Assembly (NCBI GenBank): GCA_012295275.1 | Contig: CM022665.1 | Coordinates: 18,810,650 to 18,874,649, forward strand | Source of the DNA: Chrysomallon squamiferum | Taxonomy: Eukaryota; Mollusca; Gastropoda; Neomphalida; Peltospiridae | Reading direction: 5' to 3' | DNA length: 64,000 nt | In this document: piece after piece, positions 55,301-64,000 of the stretch | Position numbering within the stretch: position 1 is the stretch's first letter | How the letters are laid out: each line of letters starts with the position of its first letter | Position numbers and translations under genes: made by a program | The notes under the pieces: generated by a model | What the model was told of the DNA's origin: nothing | The model's database searches: none | What the model saw: the letters and a program-made list of their open reading frames with translations, nothing else

Positions 55301-56708
55301 TGAATATTTTGAACTGCAGAAGCACTGATCTGACCCTTGTGTCAAGAAGTGTATTGCTTCCAGTATCAGAAAAGTGCCAAACCGAACATATCTATATCTT
55401 GTTTCTTAGTGCAAAAGTGTCATTTGTAATAAAGTAAGTTGTTAGACACGTGCCTAGTATCTGTCAGAGAGAGATAGGACGTGGTCGACAAAGCTTTTAC
55501 TTCTTGTAATCGCTCATCGTATCACTAAGACTGTTTCTCTTTCTTATTTCTATCTTCGACTTTCGCTACTGTAGATTATCTGGCGATGGGACATTCCCGT
55601 TGCGAGAAAAATTATTCCACTAACTATGAATGAAAGAAGTAGAATGATTTACGAGCCGATTTTGGAATTTCAAACATACCGTCGCGAAATTTTTATTATT
55701 GTGTGCAACTAGTTAACTGTGTAATAAATGTGTGATGTGATCGAATTACTGAGTGAGGGTAAGAATGTATATCTAGATGGTATGTAGTGGCCTGTGTTTT
55801 ATTGCTAATCGATCAGACTGTTGTAGTCGTTGTTGTTGTCTTTGTTGCAGAAACAGCAGTAGTCGTTGTTCTTATTTTTCGTAGTAGCAGCGGTAGTTAT
55901 TGTTGTAATAACAATAACGATTAATAGAGATTATAATAAATAAATAAAAAGTAAATAATTATTAGTACGTGTTTAAAATGAGTAAATACGTTGCTGCTAC
56001 AAAGATGTAACGAAAATTAACATTATGACAATTTTCACGCAAAAAGGCATAGAAAACAATCGTGTATATATATGAAATAATGGTGACACAAAGTCTCTAG
56101 ATAAGAAAGTAAACAATGACAGATAGTTTATGGATAGCTATGTTTGAACAGAAGAAGATAGACAGACATTCACAGTTACCGTTTCATACTCACACACAGT
56201 GATAATGTGAAACTAAAACACGTCAACCTCCGCCTTAGCGTCTTCATTTTAGGCAATTCCGAGATAACTACGACGATAAAACGTTGCCGAAAGGCATCGT
56301 TATCTGTCGCAAAGTTCCGCTTGTCGAATTCTGCGGTCCCAGATAGCATAACGAACCTTTTAGTGGTGTCTGTGGGGAACACACCTATGCGTACGAATGT
56401 CAGTGGATACAGCGTTGTTATCGAATTGCACAGTACCGATATCTATCAAAGAGTTATGCCAAGAAGCAAGTCAATCCTGCTTGCTATAAAAAGTGGCAAG
56501 AGCTTGAATTAAAATTAAATCAGGAAAAGTGAGATAGCACATAAAAATGTAGGATGTGAGTGGGTGTGAGCCGTGAGTGTAAGAGAGAGCGAGAAGAGGA
56601 AGACAGACAGACATACGCAGTAGAGATGTCGTCAGACATGATATATGTGACATACGTACGTAGGTGGGAACGGATGGACAGAGGGATAAAGATAATAAGA
56701 GACAGACG

Positions 56709-56712
<4 letters not shown>

Positions 56713-56782
<70 letters not shown>
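56713..56782. repeat. (GA)n microsatellite
   Basis: About 35 units without interruption. Confidence 0.97.
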
Positions 56783-56786
<4 letters not shown>

Positions 56787-58449
56787 GACAAAAAAAAGAG
56801 TAACTAGTTAGAAGGATATGTAGACACAGGTACATAATACACACACAGAAAGACAGACAAATGGATAGCGAGAGAAATATTTTTCTAAATTTAGTTCCAT
56901 CCTAAGTATTTGTCATAAGTAATAAAGGACATAATCATCATCATCACCATTATAACCATCACTATTCTTATTTATTTATTACCTTCTTCGTCATCGTCAT
57001 CGTCGTATTATTATTATTAATCGTGTTTGTTTGTGGTAGTAAATGCATTAACAGTTATGTTTATTTTATTTTTAGGCGTCTACTAGCTTGTGTTGAGTTT
57101 TATTTCATGTAATTAAACACATATTTTTTTTTATTTAGTCTGATCTAGGCGTTATCTCACATCAAAGAAACTAATATTTTTGCAGGTTACTCATTTATCA
57201 ATTGTAAACATGCTTCTTCCTTGATGAAAAGCTGATTTTGACCAGGACTGACATTGTAATCTGTTCTGGCCAATGTTAAAAACTTCTTTATTAAAATCTA
57301 TGTCTCGTCTTGTCCTAAAAAAAAAAAAACTAGACTGCAGTGTGTCAGAAATTTGTTTGGAAGCTGTCTTCAGAACTTACATTTTCATGCAATTTTATCT
57401 AATCTGTTGAAATTAAGATTCGAAAGATGGGATGAAATACACCCACATATAATTAAAACACAAACAAATTTTAATTTCTAGAAAAAATAAAAGAAAAAAG
57501 AAGAGAAAATAAAAACTCGGGAAATAAACCAAAGTAGCCATACTGTGGTTTTGATCTCCTCTCATTTGTTATATTTCTTACATCACACGTGTGTCTCCAG
57601 TTAATTCTGCATCTAGAAAGAAAAGGCAAACATAGATTTATATAATTAGATTATTAACATTTAAGGTTAATGATGTTTATATATATATATATATATATAT
57701 CCTGCGAAGACGAGAATGCCGACATTCTCGCTGCATTCGCCATTCGACCTGAGCAGGATAAGGCTAACTTAAGATAATAACGCATGTTGGTTTCACACAA
57801 AAATAGTTTTTAAATAACAACAATTCTTTTGTTATTTTTTTTTAAATGAAAACCGTTTTCAAAATGTTCTTTTCAGATCTAAACTGGCAATTATACCCTA
57901 AAGACACAACTTTTTAAACAATATAATATACATACATACATACATACATACATACAATACAAGACAGTAATATTAAAATACAGTATTTAAACAGACGACT
58001 CCTTACAGTTATAGTATGCTCAAATTTAATCTAATGAAGATTTACTCGATTCTCTTTTATTACACTTTATTATTAAGTAATGTTTCACATGAATAGACTT
58101 TTATTATAATAACAGGATAAAATTAATAAACGGTTGACTGTGTGGTATAACAAATGGGTGACAGTTGAGTCCATTTTGTCGGAATTATTATGTTTTATTT
58201 AATTAACATTATCTTCGTCAGCTCATTATAATCATCATTACTCCTCCTTCACCGCCTCCTCCTCTTATTATTATTATTATTAATTGTTGACGTTACTGTT
58301 GTTTTTCTGGCTTCATTTTTAAAGTATTATTCACCATTATGACACCCCGACTGAAATCATGGATCCGCATCTGACAAATTTATCATGCTTAACAATAATT
58401 TTGAAAACATAATTTCCGTGAACCTTTAAAAATCATCTAATAAAAGGGA

Positions 58450-59200
58450 ACGCTATTATTGGTTGTAGATTTTAATTCACTGGGAGAGTCGGAATGTGAA
58501 AATCAAAAGCAGAATAGCAGTGATGATGGCGCAATGCAAATATCCACCTCCTAACTACAGACACGCCGCCGCAGTCGTGCACATCTGCACGTGCGAGAAC
58601 AGGAGTTGGTGGAGAACTCACGCAGATCAAACGAAAGTGCCAATTGTTTGTTGCGTTTCTTGTTAAAGAATTAACCTCTGTCAATAGGAACTTGTAGGCG
58701 TGTTGCGTGTACGTGATAAAATCGCGCGCTACCGGTATTTCGGTTTTCTCTAGCGAGAGTGTTATTCAAACGTGTTTCCAGTAACTAATTCAGATACATG
58801 CTGATAAATATGCCTTTGAGCAGTGGATTACGTTATAATTTGGTTCGTATTTCAAGCACCCGATTTTTTGCACTTCCTCTGTCACACCTTTTTCGGTAAT
58901 TATAAGGATTGTTATTGATTAAAACCGGTGGTCACGTGACAACATTATATCCGGTTCATGATCAATCCAAGAGAGTTTGTCTTATGTTGCCTGTTAGCGT
59001 TCTATTTTCGTATGACAGAGGTTAATCTAGATCGAGAGTCAACCCCCGCATATATGAGAAAATGGATACACTGAATATATATAACGTTTAATAAGCAAGA
59101 ACACGGTTCAAATGTAAAGTGGTTATAAATACCGCACAAAACTCACGAGCCGTAAAACAGTTCCACGTGATGTTCACGTCACACCTCTCTGGGATGCGTC
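58450..59200. promoter_or_regulatory. Candidate regulatory block with E-box cluster
   Basis: CpG-bearing unique DNA. It contains the octamer ATGCAAAT (about 58534), the HNF1-like palindrome GTTAAAGAATTAAC (about 58660) and three CACGTG E-boxes (58588, 58933, 59164); the middle one is the 10-bp palindrome GTCACGTGAC of MiT/TFE and USF type. It could be a distal promoter or enhancer of gremlin. No coding signal. Confidence 0.35.
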
Positions 59201-59518
59201 TATCGTTTACAGTCGTTATTGCTACTCGTTGAAGATCGTTACTCTTCTTCTATTTTTAACACATCGGCGTTCTGTTCTAATAAAAATGAAAGATCGTTGC
59301 ATAATTATCGACACACCCGATTCGTTTTTATTATTAAATGGAGGTGGGGTGTGGAAAAACAGTTTAACGAATGACATTGAAAGGAATCGAAAGTGAGATA
59401 AAATAACTAAATGAATGAATAGGTAAAACAATATTAAAATAAAAGACAAAAAAGAAACCTTGATACATTTAGAAAACGTATTTTAAAATCAATTAATTGA
59501 TTATTAAACCTTTATCTT

Positions 59519-59621
<103 letters not shown>

Positions 59622-60122
59622 ATTCATATGTGAATAGTCACCCGTTGAATTAAAATATCGAGAAAATAAAAGTAATTTGTATAATGATGACTGGGAAAAT
59701 TTTAATAAAATCAGTCATGGCTTTACGCAATTGTTGACAGAAAGGATTATATGTCTGCGCGCGCATTTTCAGCGCCATCTCTTGTTTGACAATGAAATGA
59801 CGTAATACTATTATCTGCCTATGTACACACTGTGACTCCTCGGATTATCTGGATTTTGTGTATTTGTGAGTATATATGTGTGTGTGTTGTGTGTGTGTGT
59901 TTTCATGTATCAGTGGATATTTGATTAGAATATATTTATTTTTTTAAAAGTGATATAAAGGTACTTAGAGATGATTTAATTCCCTAGGTATGCTAAACAA
60001 CGTTAGCTTTTATCTTAAAATGTAAAATATCTTCAGGTATTCTCTTAATTTACAAAACTTATTCCTCAAATGTCAGAAAATTTAAACAAACTTTCCTTCA
60101 CGTATTAAAGCTAACTTACTCA

Positions 60123-60175
<53 letters not shown>
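60123..60175. repeat. (AAT)n microsatellite, followed by AAG and ATC runs
   Basis: About 17 AAT units, then AAG (60180-60200), ATC (60242-60265) and AAT (60290-60322) runs. Confidence 0.95.
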
Positions 60176-60899
60176 CATAAGAAGAAGAAGAAGAAGAAGA
60201 AAAAGAATAATAATATGAACAACAACAGCAGTAACACTCATTATCATCATCATCATCGTCATCATAATTGTAAACATAATAACAATAACGATAATAATAA
60301 TAATAATAGTAATAATAATAATCATAACAACAGTTACAAACATTATTTGTCTAATGTAAGTGTTAATAATGTAATAAAATTATAATATGTTTTAATTATG
60401 CTTCATGCTTAGACATTTTTCTTTCAGATTAACGTAGTTAATTTTAATTTAGTGTTCTTAATTTGGGGTTCTTCGTGTTAAAGAAAAATTCTGGTCTAGC
60501 GATATTTTGTATAATTAACAGTAATTATTTTATTTATATGTAAAGATTTCTGCACATAATAATTTACAGTGCCGTATTCTATGATGAGATATAAAGGATA
60601 ATATATTTCAAGAAAAGTTATCATGTGGCATTTTATTAAGATAAACACAGAAGAAGGGGAGAAAATAAAAAAGAATGGAAAAAAGAAATACTTTGAAAGA
60701 AAAGTAACAAAAAAGAAAAACAAACACATAAAATGAATAAATTAACAAATAAAGAACTAATGAAAGAAAGAACGAAAGAATGAAAGAAAGAACGAAACAG
60801 TGAAAGAAAGAAAGAAACAACAACAACAACAACAAAATCGACTTCATATTTTTCAATTATCAAACTGGAAAATAAAAACAAATCCTGACAAATATGAGG

Positions 60900-61200
60900 G
60901 CATTACGGTTTAATCATTTTTCCATCCGAGATTTGTTAGGGGCCCGTTATTTAACGGTTCATGTGACAAGCAACACGTTCAAGTTGGCTCTTTACAAACG
61001 AACGCCTTCGATTAATGGATTTAGTTCATCGATGTTCATTTCGCGATAACTCTGTTGATCTGGCCAGCGGCATCAGGACGGAGTTAAAAGACAATAATCT
61101 AGTGGCTGGTGCCAGTCAGACTGCCTGAGTAATCGGTCGTAATGGTTTAACACGGTGGTGGAATGAAATGTAATCAACGCTATGATGTTGTTCACACTTT
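60900..61200. promoter_or_regulatory. Candidate conserved non-coding element
   Basis: A sharply bounded, CpG-bearing unique block between A-rich and T-rich simple DNA. It has homeodomain and Otx-type words (GATTAATGG, GTAATCAACG), a FOX-like word (TTTACAAACG), TTATTTAACGG and a paired CTGGCCAGCGG/TGGCTGGTGCCAG stretch. No open frame of note. Composition alone suggests constraint. Confidence 0.35.
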
Positions 61201-61231
61201 ATTCTGCCTGCATTCTTTTTTTTTTTTTTTT

Positions 61232-61262
<31 letters not shown>

Positions 61263-61616
61263 AATCTCGTTTAGCTACGTCGATCGAGTGACGGGAAGAG
61301 ATTTCAGAATTCAGTGAAGAACAAGAGAGAGAGAGAGAGAAAGAAAACTGTTAAAGAAATCTGAGAGGGATGTCGTATTGAATTTCTTTTTAATTTTTTT
61401 TTTTTTTACGCTGAATGTTTGAACAGTTTTAAAGCGACACAAATCTCTGTTGATTGCGATTTATTTTCTGCAACAATTTATGAAATCACGGAAGCAAGAT
61501 ATTATAACATCCTAACTACACCCCGAAAAAAAAAAATAAAATAAAAAAAATGAAAATAAAAATAAAAAAGAAATCCATACTTAAATTACTGATGATGGAT
61601 TAGGCTTGCTTTCTTA

Positions 61617-61620
<4 letters not shown>

Positions 61621-61707
<87 letters not shown>
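61621..61707. repeat. (CT)n microsatellite, about 43 units
   Basis: Uninterrupted. Confidence 0.98.
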
Positions 61708-61711
<4 letters not shown>

Positions 61712-62159
61712 GTGTATATTATTATATTGTTATTATTATTATTATTGAAACTTTTGTTCTTATACAACTCTATAAATATATTTAGTTACTTTTAAAAATA
61801 TATTTACGTTTAGATTTAAATATATCATGTTTAGACCAAAAAAATTCAAAAATAGAAAGTAGAAACGATTTTGAAAACTGATATGTAAATCTGAAAAGCA
61901 ATCGTTCTCTTACGTTAGTATTTCAGTTTCTTTGTGTTTGGCCAGACAGGTAGAAATATTATTAAAATCTCTCCAGTATGAAAACACATAAACAGATTCT
62001 TACTAAATAATAACAGAGACCACTTTTTTGTAACATATTTAAAATATTAATTCTGAAAATAAATGTAGCATGAAATTAATTCTGTCGTAATCTCTTTTTT
62101 AATAAGAATATCTTGTTGAAAAGATATTAATAATTTTCTTTCACCTGAATGTATACATA

Positions 62160-62210
62160 TGTGTGTGTGTGTGTGTATGTGTGTGTGTGTGTGTGTGTGT
62201 ATGTGTGTGC
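62160..62210. repeat. (TG)n microsatellite, interrupted
   Basis: TG units broken by TATG. Confidence 0.9.
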
Positions 62211-62429
62211 AACAAGAATAGAGCTAGAATAGTTGCAATACAAATATGAATTTACTCACACTTACACACATTTCTCAGGCTTTTTTTTTTTTTTTTTTTT
62301 ACCTATTTTTTTTTTTTTTTTTTCCTTTCTGGTATGTTACACAGAGAAAATCAGTCAATACAGAATCTTGTGTGTATATAGGTATTAGCAAAGCTTTGTA
62401 CATCTACAATCTTTATCCAAAGCTATGAC

Positions 62430-62830
62430 CTCTTTGATATGGAAGGTAGGTGTAAACAGTAACTGTGGAGGGGAAGGAACTGCCTATGTCGTCTGCTCGG
62501 GACTCTGGCGCCGAGTATCAAACAACATTCAATTGAAATTAAAGCCTTGATTTGATATCCAGTGGTGGCTTCCGTCTTTCATTGAAATTACCTCTCATAG
62601 AGAGACCGCGGGCCTTCATTTCAAGCAAACACCCAGCGCCAATGCAATCTTGCCCAATTCATTTCCAAACAAAGCAAATCTTGTTTAGATCGTTATTGGA
62701 GAAATTGCCTGCGGTTAGACAAATGAGCCAATCCACAAAAATGCGAAAGCAAATAGACAGAAAGTTGGTTTTAACACCAGAGGTGTTGTCAGCAACACCA
62801 TTTTTAATCTCCTAAATCTGTTTCAAATAG
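62430..62830. promoter_or_regulatory. Candidate conserved non-coding element with stacked inverted repeats
   Basis: A 400-bp unique block, less AT-rich than its flanks, with GTGTAAACAG (FOX type), TGGCGCCGAGTAT, CCAGTGGTGGCTTCC (62559, near-match of 45182), CCAAT words, and at 62773-62799 the run AACACC-AGA-GGTGTTG-TCAG-CAACACC. An 87-codon + strand frame crosses it, but it has no recognisable protein features. Confidence 0.4.
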
Positions 62831-62889
62831 AGAGACAAATAACGGCAAACCTTACCTTGCCACGGTGTCTCGAGTTTGTCACTTTAGGA

Positions 62890-63060
62890 CTAACCTGGCC
62901 GCCACGCCATTAAGTCGCGGCACCTCGTGCAGTCTGGGAGCGGGTTACAGCTCTGCGATTTAAACTGCGGGCCTGGTATGCGGTGGTTCGCAGGTTCAGT
63001 CCTTTCTGCCGGACACATTCGGCTATTTCTTGTTTGAGCCAATACTAAATATGAAATATT
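62890..63060. mobile_element. SINE-like element of molluscan type
   Basis: GTGGTTCGCAGGTTCAGTCC is a B-box-like stretch. It is followed by GGACACATTCGGCTATTTCT, which resembles a segment of a short interspersed repeat common in mollusc genomes (from memory, not searched). GC-rich compared with its flanks. Orientation and full limits are unclear. Confidence 0.5.
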
Positions 63061-63116
63061 TAACGCAAAATACCCAGTGGTTTGTAAAGTGACCATAGCG
63101 GATTTTTCTCATAAAC

Positions 63117-63253
<137 letters not shown>

Positions 63254-64000
63254 TATCCTTGTTAACAGATATGTCTGTATTTCATAAATAAAAGAAAACA
63301 ATACGAAAAGAACAACAAAAAGACTCGAGTATAAAATGATACAGGATTGCCTCAGTGTATCTCCGATTGTAAAATATATTTCATAAAAAGAAACGACGGC
63401 GTGATAGAGCAGAAAATGAACTGCCTTTAATCCTAGCGTGCTTAATGTTATGTTACACGTTATTCTTATTAAACACTGGTCGCGCTGATAAATAAAACAC
63501 ATGGAAGTAAGTAAAATGTATAAAAGCTATTCTTTCGTACAAATAACTGATAAATTTAGAAGGGAATATTTTAATTTTTGTACCATTAATTATGATCTAA
63601 ATTTATACATACATAGACACGTACATACATACATACATACATACATATACACACATATAGATAGATACACACACACACACACACACACACATATGTATAA
63701 TTAATGGACAAGGGCAATCTTAATAAGACGAACATTTCCGTGTTATACAGATGTGTGCATTTATTTATTTATTTATTTATTTATTTATTTTCAGAGCAGC
63801 TGTAATTCGAACACATGTTTTTAAAACCATTGTCTGACAGCAGTGATTAAGAACACCTAGCTCTCACTACGCAATACGACTGAGAGAATCTACCTCTGTG
63901 TAGAATGAGTTGGCAGAGGGCCCGGCAGAACGCAACCTGTGAAGCGATAATGCGACATTTAACACATTGATGAGGCGTCAATGAGGCGGCATCTACTGAA
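63254..64000. other. Window end, no gene recognised
   Basis: AT-rich with CATA/CA (63625-63690) and TTTA (63755-63790) arrays. The last 150 bp are less AT-rich, with CpG, and may begin another element beyond the window. Confidence 0.5.

Larger units (their letters stand above)
51721..58440. other. Upstream side of gremlin, no gene recognised
   Basis: Contains TG (51765-51808), poly-A (about 52361-52386), poly-T (54867-54891) and GA (56713-56782) arrays, and GATA/TATC-like low-complexity DNA (53140-53330). A CpG-bearing unique patch at about 56170-56500 has a 101-codon + strand frame but no known protein features. A small hairpin lies at 57709. Otherwise AT-rich. Confidence 0.5.

Noticed and set aside
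56207-56512. 101-codon + strand frame
   Set aside because: CpG-bearing but without motif, signal peptide or splice context. A non-coding element is just as likely.
62552-62815. 87-codon + strand frame
   Set aside because: Crosses a candidate non-coding element. No protein motif seen, and the palindromic words ignore codon phase.

Overview
This is animal nuclear DNA, most likely from a mollusc. The window is AT-rich, packed with microsatellites, and its genes are split by introns with GT-AG borders. The lineage call rests on tRNA-headed SINE fragments near 26.3 kb and 62.9 kb that resemble short repeats I know from mollusc genomes, and on two relics of a Tigger/pogo DNA transposon. I cannot fix the class (gastropod, bivalve or other).

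Layout: 1-8.4 kb is upstream sequence holding microsatellites, a diverged inverted repeat, one Tigger relic and a possible YY1-type promoter element near 5.14 kb. 8.37-38.4 kb is one gene on the + strand, a formin of the FMN1/FMN2/Cappuccino class. I could join 19 coding exons in frame from ATG (8493) to TGA (38441), predicting 1443 residues: a serine-rich N-terminus with a 17-residue tandem repeat, a conserved pre-FH1 block, a coiled coil, a poly-proline FH1, a complete FH2 actin-nucleation domain and a basic tail. Its introns hold a 1.67-kb minisatellite (intron 6), a second, inverted Tigger copy (intron 4) and several degenerate tandem arrays. 38.4-48.5 kb is intergenic, with a 42.8-kb degenerate array, a palindromic T-box-like element at 44.23 kb and a dense, CpG-bearing block at 44.8-45.25 kb that looks like a conserved non-coding element.

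49.35-49.90 kb on the - strand is a complete gremlin (DAN-family BMP antagonist): 182 residues, signal peptide and nine cystine-knot cysteines, all in one coding exon whose ATG sits one base after a splice acceptor. Just 3' of it, on the opposite strand, is a promoter-like CpG-bearing block (E2F-type palindrome, YY1-type AAGATGGCG) with a possible first coding exon at 49038-49109. 50-64 kb is gremlin's upstream side. I see no clear coding exon there, but several less AT-rich blocks (51.36-51.72, 58.45-59.2, 60.9-61.2, 62.43-62.83 kb) look like candidate regulatory DNA.

The main result is the gene pair. Formin and gremlin lie tail to tail about 11 kb apart, the same order and orientation as human FMN1-GREM1 (15q13) and FMN2-GREM2 (1q43). 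In vertebrates, gremlin enhancers lie in and beside formin. A mollusc pair in the same layout suggests a linkage older than the vertebrate duplications, perhaps held together by shared regulation, with the candidate elements between and beside the genes as the obvious places to look.
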